A DNA stretch of 64,000 nucleotides from Porodaedalea pini (Eukaryota; Basidiomycota; Agaricomycetes; Hymenochaetales; Hymenochaetaceae), in NCBI GenBank assembly GCA_002794775.1, contig NBAY01000033.1, positions 1 through 64,000 on the forward strand, written 5' to 3'. This document shows positions 9,966 to 21,325 of the stretch, one piece after another. The translations under genes and the position numbers were made by a program. The notes beneath the pieces are model-generated. The model ran no database searches, was not told the origin of the DNA, and was given only the letters and a program-made list of their open reading frames with translations. Each line of letters starts with the position of its first letter. Within the stretch, counting starts at the first letter, position 1.

Positions 9966-12900
9966 TTACCCCCCCCTCAAGGTTGGGCGTCCCGACCAAC
10001 CAAGATCGAGGTCGTCTGGCTCGGTGTCGACGAAGTGTGGGCGGAGTCGTTGGCGAGGAATGTCAAGTTTACGAGGAGCGCCAGGGTGTTTTTGATAGAA
10101 TTCAGCGATCGCCTCTTTTGCGTTCTCGCCAAAGTCCGTTTCAGGCTGCCAAGTCGGTTCATTGTATCCGACCCACTTGACAAGGTACTGTAGCTTTCCT
10201 CAGTGCAGACGCGAGTCTAGAACCTCCTCGATCTTGTACTCCTCTTCGTTGTCGACGATGTCAGGAGGTGGCGGTGCTGGTTGTTTCTGGCTCTCGAAGG
10301 ACGGTTCGACGGCGGGCTTCAGTAGTGCCTCATTGAAGACCGGGTGGACTTTTTTCCATTGCTTGGGGAGCCTGAGTTTGTATGCGCTGGCTCCCACCTT
10401 GTCGATGATCTCAAAGGGACCGTACCATTTGTCAGCGAGCTTCTTCGTCGGCGAATCTGTGTTGATGTTCCACCCATCGAGGAAGACCTTGTCTCCAGCC
10501 TTGTACTCAACCGAAGTTCCTGCCGTCCGGTCGTGGTAACGTTTCATGTTGTCCGCTGCCTTGACCAGGTTGTCCTTTGCAACACGATGAGTCTCCTTAA
10601 TGTGCTTTGCGAATTCTTCCACCGACATGTTGGCAGACGAGGTTCGTGTTGTGTCAAAGCTCAAGGGGTGACGTCCTGTGTTCGCGTAGAAGGGGGACAT
10701 CTTTGTCGCCGAGTGTTCGCGGTTATTGTACACAAACTCTGCAAGAGGTAGCCAGTCCTTCCAGTCTGATTGCCGATGGTTAACGAAGAGTCGAAGATAC
10801 TGTTCGAGCTCTTGGTTGACACGTTCCGTTTGACCATCCATCTGTGGGTGATATGCCGTTGACAGATTGCCTTCGATGTGCAGGAGCTTGTACAGTTCCC
10901 TCATCATTGACGCATCAAACTGCGTGCCTCAGTCATGGATGATCTTTTTTGGCAAGCCGTGGAGACAGAAGACGTGGTCGCGGTATAACTGGGCCATGCC
11001 TTCCGCTGACAATTTCGTCGTCGTCGGGATCGCGTGCATCTGCTTCGAGAACCTGTCCACGAAGATGCAGATCGTGTTGTGTCCCTTGGAGTCCGGGAGT
11101 TCTCCAATGAGATCGACTGTGATGACTTCCCAAGGAGCTTCCGGGACTGTATTTGGGTGGAGTGGTCTTGATCTCGACGTCCTCAGCGCCTTTGTCCGCT
11201 GACAGCGATCACACCCTCGGACATACGTTCGGACGTCAACGAACATCGACGTCCACCAGAAGTCTCGACGGACGAGCTCCACCATTTTTGATGCTCCTGG
11301 GTGTCCCGCCAGAACTGAGTCGTGACATTCCCGCAATACGGCCTCTTTCATTGACGACGGCACGTACACTTTGCCTTTCATGCGCCACAACCTGTCGACC
11401 TCTGTCATCCCCGTCGGCCTCTCCAACTTGTCCTGCGCCTTCTGTGCGTCACCCACTCGTTCCAACACTTCCTCACACGACGTTCTCACCACTCCACGAT
11501 TCAGCCACTTGTCTTTGATGAACACGACAACGTCGTTGTCATCCTTTCCCTCATCATAGCCTGCCTTGTGCGACAGTAAGTCCGCCTTTCCCATTGTCTT
11601 CCCCGACTTGTGCTCGAGGTGGAAGTCAAATTCTTCAAGCTCTGTTCGCCAGCGAGCTTGTCGATAGCTTAGCTTTTGTGCCGACCTGAAGTAGGTGAGG
11701 TTGGCATGATTGGACCAGATCTCGATGGGGTGACGGGCACCGAGGAGGTATTGCCTCCACTCCTTGAGCGCTGAAACGATTGCGAGCATCTCCTTGTCGT
11801 AGATCTTGTAGTTCCGTTCTGCTGGCAGGAGCGCTTCCGACCTGTAGGCGACTACCCTCCACTTGCCTTCCTGTTTCTGCAACAACACGCCTCCGAGTGC
11901 GAAGTTCGACAAGTCCGCCTTGACGCGGAAAGGGCCCTCGTCGTTGGCGATGGCCAGGACTGGAGGTGAGCAGAGACGTCGTCTCAGCTCCTCGAACGCT
12001 TCCTGCTGTTCGGTCTCCCATACCCAGTCCTTTTTACCTGTTAGCGACGTCAGCGGATGGACTATTTTGCTGTAGTCCTTGATGAACCATCGCAGCCAGT
12101 TACCCATGCCGAGGAATTGCTGTAGCTGCTTGAGGTTTCGTGGAACTGGCCAGTCTGCGATTGCCTCTGTCTTCACCAGGTCAGCCTTGATTTCGCCATT
12201 GCCGACGATGTGCCCAAGGTACTTCACGGTCTTAGCGTCGAACTCGCATTTTTCCAGCTTCAGGTACAGGCCATTTTCTCATAAGATCTGAAGGACACGC
12301 CTTGATGTCTCAACGTGTTCCTCAAGAGTTTGCGAGAGAATGAGGATGTCGTCGAGATAGACGATGATCAAGTTGTCGTAGATCAGTCCCTTGAAGATGT
12401 GGTTGACAAAGGCTTGGAATGTCGCTGGTGCGTTGCAAAGACCAAAGAACATGACCGTAGGTTTGAAGAGGCCCATATTCATGCGAAACACTGCCTTCCA
12501 CTCGTCACCTTCACGGATCCGGATGTTATAGTATCCCCATCAAAGGTCAAGCTTAGTGATGTACTTCGCTTTCTTGACCTTGTCGACAAGTTCGTCGATG
12601 AGAGGGAGGGGATACTTATTCTTGATCGTACCGTCGTTGAGTTTTCAGTAATCCTGGATCGGGCGTAGGGACTTGTCGGCCTTCTTGATGAAGAAGAAGG
12701 GCGAGGCCATCGGCGAGATTGACTTTCGTATGTGGCCTGACTTCAGGTTCTCTTCGAGGAAGTCCTTTAACGACTGCTGTTCCGTCAGCGTCAGCAGATA
12801 GATCTTGCAGTCGCTTGGCTTGAAGCCAGGTTTCAGATCAATGACGTGGTCCCAGGGGCGGTGTTCCGGTAGCTTCTCGAATCCTTTCTCCGAGAAGACG

Positions 12901-13460
12901 TCGGTGTAGTCGTTGAGATATGCAGGCCAGGACGCCTTGTCCATTCACACTTCTCTCACCCTCCTCATTCTCCTCATCTCTTCCACGGCCTCCTCTACCT
13001 TCCTCACGTCCTCCTTTACAATCGTGCACTCCTCCGGGCAACGGGTGAATTCAATCAAACCCGCCTTCCAGTCAACCTCCGGGTTGTGACATCGAAGCCA
13101 ATCGTAACCCAGGAAGATGTTGGACGACGCCAGTGATGTCACCGCAAGGACAATCTTCTCTCTGTGGTTCCCAATCATAAGTTCGACATTGACATATTCT
13201 TCAATCAGGCCGGCTTCATTGTGCATACCGTCAGCGTTGAGCACTGCGAGGGGCCGAATGTATCGTTTGGTCTCCAGCCCGTATCGCTCGACGAACCTTA
13301 CGTCGATGCATGATCCTGTGCATCCCGAATCCATGAGGGCATGTGCATCCACTTCTCTCGCCTCACCCGCTATGCTGTGTTTGACGTTCAGGAGGAGGTC
13401 CAGCTGGCGTCCTCCAGTTCCCCTCATGAACAACTGCTCGTACTCCTCATCCCTATTCAC
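9966..13460 (-). pseudogene. pol: Pol of element 2, with six TGA codons in one frame
   Basis: The frame is 1165 codons, the same length as in elements 1 and 3. Protease (DSG), RT (YLDD), RNase H, integrase (HHCC, D-X35-E) and chromodomain are all recognisable. Stops, given as plus-strand positions of TCA: 12945-12947, 12645-12647, 12540-12542, 12279-12281, 10929-10931 and 10200-10202. All are TGA and all are in one frame. Sister copies have Arg there, mostly CGA. The 10929 stop is integrase codon 844 and the 10200 stop is codon 1087, just before the chromodomain strand GKLQYLVKWVGYNEPTW. No TAA, TAG or frameshift occurs in 3.5 kb. Confidence 0.9.
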
Positions 13461-13591
13461 ACCGGTGGGGACTTCGTAATTGGGAAAACCATCGACATCG
13501 TTTGCATCTACGTATTGTACAGACGGTTGGTTATATTTTAGCGAACCCGGATTTGAAGCCCCTTGTTCTTCTCGGTCAGTCGCCCTGATGG

Positions 13592-14776
13592 CTACGCCTG
13601 ACCACTTGCAAAACCCTGCAAGTCGACGACCTCTTCGTCATTGTCTTCTTCCTCCACATAGTCCTCCACAGTCGACCTTCGAGTGTCTACAACTTCCTCG
13701 AATGCCAATTCCTTCATCGCCCCTAGTTCGTCGGCGAGGAGGCGACGTTCGCTGGGTGCCATCATCTGCAGCATTCGCTGCACAATCGTCTTTCCCTGTG
13801 GGCACGTGTCCTTGAAGTGACCGAGCTGACCACATATCCAGCACGTGCGTCGGCGGTGTGCCTCGTTCATGGAGACGTCCATCGGCTGGCCAGCTCCTCT
13901 GAACGTGATGCCTGTCGCGTCGCATTTGTCAATGCGGGGGACGGCCACCTGGTGATGAGCTGGGGGTCCATGCTGCTGCTGCAGGCGTGGGGGGGGTGGG
14001 AAGGTGCGGCCTTGTTGGATGGCGCGAATCTGTTGTTCGCCCCGATCGATTTCGATCGCTTTCCTCTTCCAGTCCTCATACGTTGTCGGGACTGGTGTCG
14101 AACGTAGTACCCCTCTCACCACTTCGATGTTCATGGCCCACTTCAGTTGATCGCAGATGACACTGTCGTCCGTTAAACCCGCTCTTGTGATGACGACGTC
14201 AAGGTCCTGGAAGAACTCGTCGGCGGTGAGGTCCTTCTGAACCTTGGTCCGGAATTTCGCCAGCGCCTTTTCCTTCCGGTTTGGGTCATCGAACGAGGTG
14301 TCCAGGCGCTCTTGGAATCTAGTCCAGCTGTCGGTGAAGGTTACAATACCGGCCGTCATTGATTCCTCTACATAGTTCTGCGCCCAAGTTGCCGCATTCC
14401 CGCCTTTCAAGTAGGAAAGAGCCACGTAGATTTTGCTTTCCGACGTGGGGTACCTGTTCGGATTGGCTGAGACGAAGAGAAGGACTTCGCACTTGAAGTC
14501 TAGGTAGTCGTCACCGCCAGTGAATTCACGTGGCCGGGCGACGTCGATGTTGGGGGTTGGGGGGTTTGCTGCCGCGACCGGTGCTGGGGCGTTGTTTGCC
14601 TGATGGGCGAAGGCATTTGCGATGATGGCTGCGATCTGCGCCATCTGATGTTGGTTGAAACCTTCTGCTGACATCGCGGGTTCGGGTGCGGGTGTCGAAG
14701 GTTCTGGGGGAGTCGGTGGCGAGGGGTCTCTGTTAGTCTCGCGGTAAGGACCTGGGGTTGGTGGTAGGTTGACCAT
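13592..14776 (-). CDS. gag: Gag of element 2
   Basis: This 394-codon frame is uninterrupted and starts at a true ATG (14774-14776). The Met equivalent to the start in elements 1 and 3 is at about 14674. The N-terminal 34 residues are Pro/Thr/Ser-rich. A Gag body follows, then a zinc knuckle CWICGQLGHFKDTC, then an acidic tail ending in ASGQA. Pol follows in the -1 frame. The knuckle and tail match element 1, while the body is more diverged and has a few extra residues near the start. Gag is the only intact frame in this copy. Confidence 0.85.
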   Translation of the reverse strand: MVNLPPTPGPYRETNRDPSPPTPPEPSTPAPEPAMSAEGFNQHQMAQIAAIIANAFAHQANNAPAPVAAANPPTPNIDVARPREFTGGDDYLDFKCEVLLFVSANPNRYPTSESKIYVALSYLKGGNAATWAQNYVEESMTAGIVTFTDSWTRFQERLDTSFDDPNRKEKALAKFRTKVQKDLTADEFFQDLDVVITRAGLTDDSVICDQLKWAMNIEVVRGVLRSTPVPTTYEDWKRKAIEIDRGEQQIRAIQQGRTFPPPPRLQQQHGPPAHHQVAVPRIDKCDATGITFRGAGQPMDVSMNEAHRRRTCWICGQLGHFKDTCPQGKTIVQRMLQMMAPSERRLLADELGAMKELAFEEVVDTRRSTVEDYVEEEDNDEEVVDLQGFASGQA

Positions 14777-15372
14777 GGACGTCGACGGTGCAGGCGACGA
14801 TGGAGCGGCTGGGGGCCACCTGGCTCTCCTTCCTCATTTGTCTGAAGAATACCAGCTGCGTCGGATTTCACTCCACCAGATGTCGTGAGTGATGCTGCTA
14901 TTGTTGGTCGCGACGTAGCCTGGTCGGTCTGGATCCCAACGGGCTGATGCAGGTAGAGCCCGTTGCTGTTCGTCGGTGAGATCTATCTTGACGTTGGCGG
15001 AGGGACAGGGATTGGTTGTGCGTTCGATCCGGGGTTACGCCAGCGCTGAACGGGTTCGTCGGCGAAGTTGATGACGAGGCGGTAGGATCCGAGCGAGATT
15101 ACAAACGAGATTGTCGTTGAGGCTAGTACTCGCCTGGTTACCCACGTCCACATCAGGTGCGTGCTCCACCAGAGGCTAATTCTGAGAGCCAGGGTCGAGA
15201 AGAGTCGGTTGTAAAGTTTACATAATACACGAACGTCCGAAAACGTCCAGGCAGGGTTGAGGATTGTCGTTTAGGGGGTTTACATGTCAAGTCCTTTGAG
15301 GGGAATGCTCCTCTAGACCGAGTGAAGGCGAGTCGCCAGCGACGATGTACGCTGGGGATGAGCCTGGATGTG

Positions 15373-15383
15373 GTTCTGCTTTT
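15373..15383 (-). promoter_or_regulatory. Self-complementary primer binding site of element 2
   Basis: On minus this reads AAAAGCAGAAC beside the 5' LTR. Its complement GTTCTGCTTTT lies in the LTR (plus 15580-15590), 33 nt downstream of a TATAA box (minus, plus 15619-15623). The layout is identical to elements 1 and 3. Confidence 0.7.
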
Positions 15384-15384
15384 A

Positions 15385-15806
15385 TGTTAGGCGGGAGCCC
15401 GGGGGATGACTCGGACTGGGCAAGCCTCGGCTGACTAATGTCTGGGACGTGCTATACTCGAGCGTAGACTCGGGACACGCTTACTCAGGCTAGGTCGTCG
15501 TGGAGGTAAGAGGATTAATATCAGTCTAAACTAATACAAGGGGAGCGAGTCTCACTTAGGTCGTCGCGGAGGTAAGAGGAAAAGCAGAACAAGGAGTTCA
15601 TGCGATTCCTGAGACCTCTTATAGCGGTGACCGTGGGACTATATTATCTAAAGTTACATAAACGAGCGGAATGGAATGAATGAAGGTCATGTGGAGGGAG
15701 TGTGAGAAATGATTGAAAAGACGATTAAATATAATGAGAAGGATTGATTAAAAGAAAGGAAATGATAAAAGGAAAATAAAAGAAAGGAAAAGATTGAGTC
15801 CTAACA
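15385..15806 (-). repeat. 5' LTR of element 2
   Basis: It is 422 bp. It carries a TATAA box and the primer-like sequence described for the binding site, with terminal inverted repeats TGTTAGG/CCTAACA. At plus 15676-15679 it reads TGAA where the other LTR has CAAA: one ancestral CpG seems to have decayed in both directions in the two copies. Confidence 0.95.
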
Positions 15807-17989
15807 TGATCACCTCATGAGAACCAGTTGCCCCATTGTCTAGGATTATATAATGGGAGCGGAATGGAATGAATGAAGGTCATGTGAAGGTCATGTGGGA
15901 AATGATTGAAAAGATGATTAATTATAATGGAAAGGAGCGATTAAAAGAAAAGAAATGATAAAAGGCAATTAAAAGAAGGGAAAAGTTCGAGTCCTGACAG
16001 TCCCTCCTCGACAATTGAGTCACCACAGTCTCCCTTGGGAAGAATAGAGATTTGCCCTCAAGTTGACTGCACGGTCCACAAAAGAGTCTGCATCGCGATA
16101 ACCGGCAGCAGCCATCTCAGTTAAAATCCTTTCATTTAAGACCCTGTGACCATGATAGCACCTATTGACCCACTGAGCTTGAACACCATTCAGTCCCTTT
16201 ACGATATGCATCCATAAACTGAGCTGATCTGTCTGAAAATCTGATATTTTTGTAAAATATTAGCACAGTGGGCAATGTAAAAAAATATAAAATATACCTT
16301 TTGAAAAGCTCTAAAGGAATAGAATCCAGACTTAACTTGACATTCTCCTCCATCTCCTTTTCATTAGATGTGTGAGGTAACATGCAATAATAGTACTTTG
16401 CCTTTCCCCAACATTACTCAATGAAATTTGGGATAAAAATGACCTCGTGTCTACAGCTCTTGATGTACTCCTCAAGTGCAGACTTCTGGTTGCAGAAATC
16501 TGGCTGGTTGAAAAGAATGCGTCAGCAGCAGCATGATGCAGCTTCACTAGTGTCTTTGCATTTGAAATCCTTGTATTGAGCTCATTTTCCCTGCACATTA
16601 ATACCACGTTCAGTCAGGATTTGAGCCATGCCTTTGAATTCCTCTGGGTGACGTGGATGATCCTGTGAAAAATAGAGTGGTTGAGGAGTACCATCTGGAA
16701 GTTGGCCTGGACACATACCACCTTGTGGTGCACATTCTCCTTTCTAGCAAGGTCCCTTAGGCATGTAGCAAGCAGAAAGAGCATTGTCTGCATACTTCTG
16801 ATGAGTGGTCACATTATCAAAAGCAAAAAGTCCAACTGAGCCTGGAAAGTGCTCCTCAAAAATATCAACAGCAGTTTTGACTTGCTCTATGATATTTTCG
16901 TGCCCAGAATATCCTTTGTGGTTCTTGCCAGCTTTGAAAATGACATGAGCTTCACGAGAACTAAGCAAGAAATGTGAGAAATGGGATGGATGGAACTGAT
17001 CTCATAAGCACATACCCATCAGGAGATTTGAACCATCCAGTTTCAGGAGTACAGAAATCTGAGATCATGATAGATGTCCCTTCACCCTTTGGCCATGGCT
17101 TTGCTGTCTGATCATGATGGGTCCAATGCAGGTCATGTTGGTCATTTACATAGAAAGTAGATTCATCATGAGTCACAAGAATGATTTGACTGTCATTTGA
17201 ATTGGTTGTGCTCCCAAATGCCATCCTCTTTTTGAGTTCTGCCCAGAGGGGCAGAAATATGTTCTGGCAATAATGCACAACATCCTCCCTCTCATGGCCA
17301 TCAACATACATCCTCTTGTGTGTCCGCCCATACCGGTAATTCATGGCATTCAGCCATGTCATGGCTGTATGCAAACTCACAGGCTTAGAGCGACTGAGTT
17401 GAGCAAGCAATTCAGGCTGGTTCAAATAGTCCTGGATGTCTTTGGGACTTAGGTACTGCTTTTGAAGGCTTTGAAGGTACGTATTAATTTCCAAAGCAAA
17501 ATCTTCATCATGTATGATTGATTTCTTCCAGGTTTTATACATATTCACAGGTAGGAAGTGGTGGTCTTGTAGATGTTTCCATGCCTAAAGATGAACATTT
17601 CGTGCTAAGTGAACACCATGACCTGCCACAGTAGCTGCTGTGAACACCGAGGCCTCAATCCAGCTAAACTCCTTATAGATCACATATGCCCAAAGAAAGA
17701 CCAGCATAGTAGTAACACGACCATGAAACAGAAGGTCAAGTGTCTGGTCTCTTGAAATACAGTCCAGTTGCCATATCGCTTTGAGGAGTTTGGGATCATC
17801 TCAATCAGGAGCATGGAATTTGGTGAGCTCATGCTTTTCAGTGTCTTGTACTGCAGTCATTACTGGTATAACATGTGCACCAGGTGAAATAGCACTCTTG
17901 CCATCTCTCATGCTCGTGACATGCTGTGCTTTGCAGTCCTGCACTTCTATACCCATGAGTAGACACTCATTGTCCTCATCTTCCTCATC

Positions 17990-18500
17990 TTCCTCCTCTT
18001 CACCCTCCCCTTGCAGTGATGAGTGCCTATGGCTATGGATATGTGGGTGCAAAGCATTCTGGATATATTCGGGAATAGAAGTACCCCACTGGACTGGTTG
18101 GAAGATGAGTGGACTGGGTCCAGGAAAGGAGAGCCTAGGAGGCGGATTCAGTGGTGTGTTTCTGTCAACACAGGTGAGCAAACTAGCTACTCCCTGCTCA
18201 GTGGCATCAACAATACGTGCAGGTGCATTGAGTCTGTGATGCAATGTTCCCTTCACCATTTGTATTGTAGGCTCAATCATGACATCTGCAGCTTGAATCT
18301 GTGGAAGAAAAGCATTCTGGATATGTTTGGGAATGGGTGTACCTTGCTGGCCTGAGCTGAGTAAACCATCTTTTTCAGAGAGAGACTGCAATTCTGATGA
18401 CCTTCTGGCACTGGGATGTGGAAGCAAAGCATTCTGGATATGTTCAGGAATGGGAACACCTTGCTGGATTGATTGAAAGGCATGAATCTGCACACATAGG
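17990..18500 (-). repeat. Three copies of an IPEHIQNALLPH-type peptide repeat
   Basis: In the transposase N-terminal frame, QGVPIPEHIQNALLPH, QGTPIPKHIQNAFLPQ and WGTSIPEYIQNALHPH occur in turn, separated by about 55-80 residues. The DNA shows the same pattern (AGCATTCTGGATATGTTC variants near 18052, 18312 and 18430). Their role is unknown; a DNA- or partner-binding segment is possible. Confidence 0.7.
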
Positions 18501-18752
18501 GTGGAAACTTGGCCTTCAGTGAATGAAACTGGAGACTGAGGCAGCAAATTTTTATCAGAGGATGACTGAGAGGTCCTTGTGGGTGACACAGTAGGTCGCT
18601 CTACCAGAACCACCACTGTGATATGCTGTCTGGTTGTCATACCATCCTGTTCGCATCTGGCTGTCTTGTGAACCTCTGCTGTGTGATAGACCACCCATCA
18701 TTTGTCATGTCCTGCTGCTGTGATATGTGCATGATCCAGACCCTCATATTTG

Positions 18753-19090
18753 CCCAAAAGTTTCTCACTGGCCTCAGATCTGTTGTCAACAAGAGTGCAA
18801 TGGGTCACCCATCATCCGTCATATCCTGCTTGTTTGTGTCTGACCATCTCCAGACCCTCATATTCACCCAAAAGTTTCTCGCTGGCCTCAGATCTGCCAC
18901 CAACTAGAGCGCAATGAGTCACCCATCATCCATTGTGTCCTGCTCATTTGTGTGTGACCATCTCGTGAACAATGTATTTGCCCAAAAGTTTCTTGCTGGC
19001 CTCAGATCTGTCATCAACTAGAGCGCGATGGGTCACCCATCGTCCATCGTGTCCTGCTTGTTCACATCTGACCGTCTTGTTCACATCGCC
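18753..19090 (-). repeat. 114-bp (38-codon) tandem repeats in the transposase N-terminus
   Basis: CCCAAAAGTTTCT starts at 18753, 18867 and 18981, exactly 114 bp apart, and a diverged fourth copy starts at 19258. Since 114 is 38 codons, the unit keeps the minus-strand reading frame (VTHRALVDDRSEA followed by KLLGKY). Copies carry CpG-type differences and stop codons. Confidence 0.8.
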
Positions 19091-21325
19091 TAGATGATGG
19101 GCTGCATTATGAAGATTACATGCTTCTGTCATGATATTGTCATCTGTGCAGCCAGTGAGCATGACTATAATAAACAAGAAAGAGAGAGCTATTCTTATGA
19201 TGAGGTGCAGTGTGTGGTGTACAAGCCATTCATGCATGATTCAGAGCCTCATATTTGCCCAAAAGCTTCTCACTGGCCTCAGATCTGTTACCAACTAGAG
19301 CGCAAGCACTCTGTCCCACCTGACCTATCTTGACCATCTCTTCAAGTTCCACAATGTCTTGTTTGTGCTGCTTGTGGAGATCAGTTTGGGCCACCTGTCA
19401 TTCATCATGTCCTGTCCATTCTTGCCCCAGGTCTTGCAGTGCATCAAGATCAAACTGTAAGTAGACTGCAGTCCAATCTCTTACACTATCCTGCTCACAT
19501 CTGGCCATCTTGTGAACCTTGGCTGCATGATGAGTGACTAACTGTTTGTCATGTCCTGTTTGTTCATGAACCTGGTACTCATGCTGACTGTGCTCCGAAT
19601 GACGTACTTCGTGCTCAACATGAGCATCCTGTACAAAGAGCTCAAGGAGGTCATGTATATGCATTGTGTATAGCTTGGGGTGAAGCTTGCTGCTCTCATG
19701 CTGATTCTGCCCTGGAATCTCAATGATCTCATCGCCACTCATTTCCTCCACCTCATCTGCACAGTCTGGAGGCATGCTCATGGTCCTCAAAGTTTAACCA
19801 ACTGGTTTGAAAAAGCTGCAAATATCTGCAAAACCCTGTATACACAGCTTTGCTTTATCCCTTCTTGCCTTTGCTTTCTGATGTCTCAGGGTACACTCTG
19901 ATCTTTGGGATGGAAGGCTGAGCTTCTTGTATTTTACCAGGCAAACATGGTCCTTCAGTCGAGAAGTCCATTTTGCAAGCCCTTTAAAAAGCTTGTGAAA
20001 GAGCTTATTGGCACCTTCAGCATCAACAAGGTCTGCATCTGCTCTGTCTAGGTCTACCTCAATGTCACTGTCTGTCGACTCAATGCTTTCAACTGAAGCA
20101 GAATTGTCAGAGTTATGTGCATTGCTGCTTGAGACAACAATGTCGAAGTCGGGATTCTGGTCTGCAAGCTGTTTGAAATGGTAGTTAGATTTGCCCTCTG
20201 GACAGTTTATATTCACTCACATGCTGCTTTATGGAACATAGATTTTGTATTCTAGCTTTGCTTCCCTTAGAGCAACGAGTCATTGCTTTTTGTGTGTAGC
20301 CTAGACACGAGGAAATAAGATATGTATATTAGTAACACATTAAATTACTATATTTGGAAAATATTTGTCAAACGGAGTTAGCCGAGAACGGCAAAAATCT
20401 CAAGGTCAAAATTTTCAAAGTTTGTCAGAATGCTGCTCATTTGATTCTATGACGTTTGGAATAAAAAAGTCTTTTTCCTAAAATAACTTGACCAAAACTA
20501 CATATTTTTGAAAAATAAAAACATACATCTGTAGCTATCAGGAAGGCCAAGAGAACTATGAGGCTCAAATGTGAGGTTGTGTCCAGTTGGAAAGTTTATT
20601 CTGTCATCATTGCATGTTGCTAGAATAGGAAAGGAAGGTCATCGCCACGTGCGTCACAGCTTGTTGAATTTAACTTTCCTCTACCTTACCTCAAATCAAC
20701 TGAACAAGCCATGCTACAGGCTAGAAATTTTTTTAATGAATACTATAAGATATATGTACATGCATATGACCAAAAGTAAAAAGTTACTTGCATATTAGAG
20801 TTGTGAAGATGTGACATGATCATATTCACAGGGCTTATGAGATATGTATTCTTTTTCTGTTCTCTAAGCTTTTCTGACAAGTATTTTGAGGATCACCAAA
20901 GCAAAACTTTGAAATAAAAAAAATTGTTCAGAACAGATTGTTTGATTTTCAACTTTTAATATAATGTTCTGGGCAGATTTTTATTTAGAGGGATACAGAG
21001 ATGATGATCCTCAAAATACCACAAATCTGAGGCTCAAAGGGCAAAAGTGTGATGCGGCGTGATCACATGATAGTGGTAGAGTATGGATTTTGCCTACCTT
21101 ACTTACGTTTTTAGCTGTTTGAGGGCTGCACGGACCTCTTTGCTGCTGGGGATGCTGTGATGGGACTTGTATTTCTTTACAGTACCAGTAGTACTGCCAC
21201 TAGCTGACCTTTTGGCTATAGCAACTCTAGATTTTGTGCCTTTCTTGGGCATATTCATGTAGATCCTGCCAGCTAAGATAGTGGGAGAGACAAAGCAAGG
21301 TTGACGGCTTGCAGCGATTCCCGAC

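Larger units (their letters stand above)
9544..15806 (-). mobile_element. Ty3/gypsy chromovirus, element 2 (full length, 6263 bp, minus)
   Basis: It has two 422-bp LTRs (9544-9965 and 15385-15806) and a TSD TGATC at 9539-9543 and 15807-15811. On minus the order is 5' LTR, primer binding site, leader, gag, pol, polypurine tract (C-run on plus at 9969-9976), 3' LTR. The LTRs differ at 12 of 422 positions, all transitions and 11 at CpG, so it is older or more deaminated than element 1. The leader between the primer site and gag encodes broken peptides similar to those upstream of gag in elements 1 and 3. Pol has six TGA codons but no frameshift. Confidence 0.95.
2976..15999 (-). mobile_element. 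Solo LTR of the gypsy family, split by two nested full-length elements
   Basis: The LTR pieces are 2976-3217, 9536-9543 and 15812-15999, about 438 bp in total. It starts TGTTAGGCGGG and ends GTCCTGACA on plus, which is the minus orientation. Flanking copies of GTCCC at 2971-2975 and 16000-16004 are its target-site duplication, so it was a complete solo LTR before the other elements landed. Element 1 entered after 3217 (duplicating ATATA) and element 2 entered 8 bp further on (duplicating TGATC). The order of those two insertions cannot be read from the sequence. Confidence 0.9.
16020..21252 (-). pseudogene. Decayed DDE transposase gene of a mushroom DNA transposon
   Basis: Read on minus, a first exon (ATG at 21252, Lys-rich) ends at a GTAAGT near 21105. 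A long intron follows, then acidic and repeat-rich N-terminal sequence (20216-17800), then the catalytic half (17700-16020). Motifs of the large fungal DDE family are clear: YVDGHERED, then THDEST with the first Asp near 17170, FDNVTTH with the second Asp near 16815, and NFIE with the acidic third residue at about 16418. The C-terminal KGLNG...HGHRVL block closes the frame. Damage includes TAA at 16414-16416 right after NFIE, TAG upstream of the VNMYKTW segment, stops in the 38-residue repeats, and a frameshift near 16200. A 57-nt intron at about 16242-16298 with GT-AG ends is still visible. Family assignment is from memory; no function remains. Confidence 0.7.

Noticed and set aside
15981..15999. 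GTTCGAGTCC at LTR ends looks like a tRNA T-arm / B box
   Set aside because: It recurs at the end of several LTRs in the window, no A box or cloverleaf surrounds it, and it is explained as the LTR terminus.
16020..21252. KDZ (Kyakuja-Dileera-Zisupton) transposase
   Set aside because: The motifs seen (YVDGHERED, HDEST, FDNVTTH, NFIE) belong to a different large DDE family as I know it. The Cys clusters that accompany KDZ proteins were not found.
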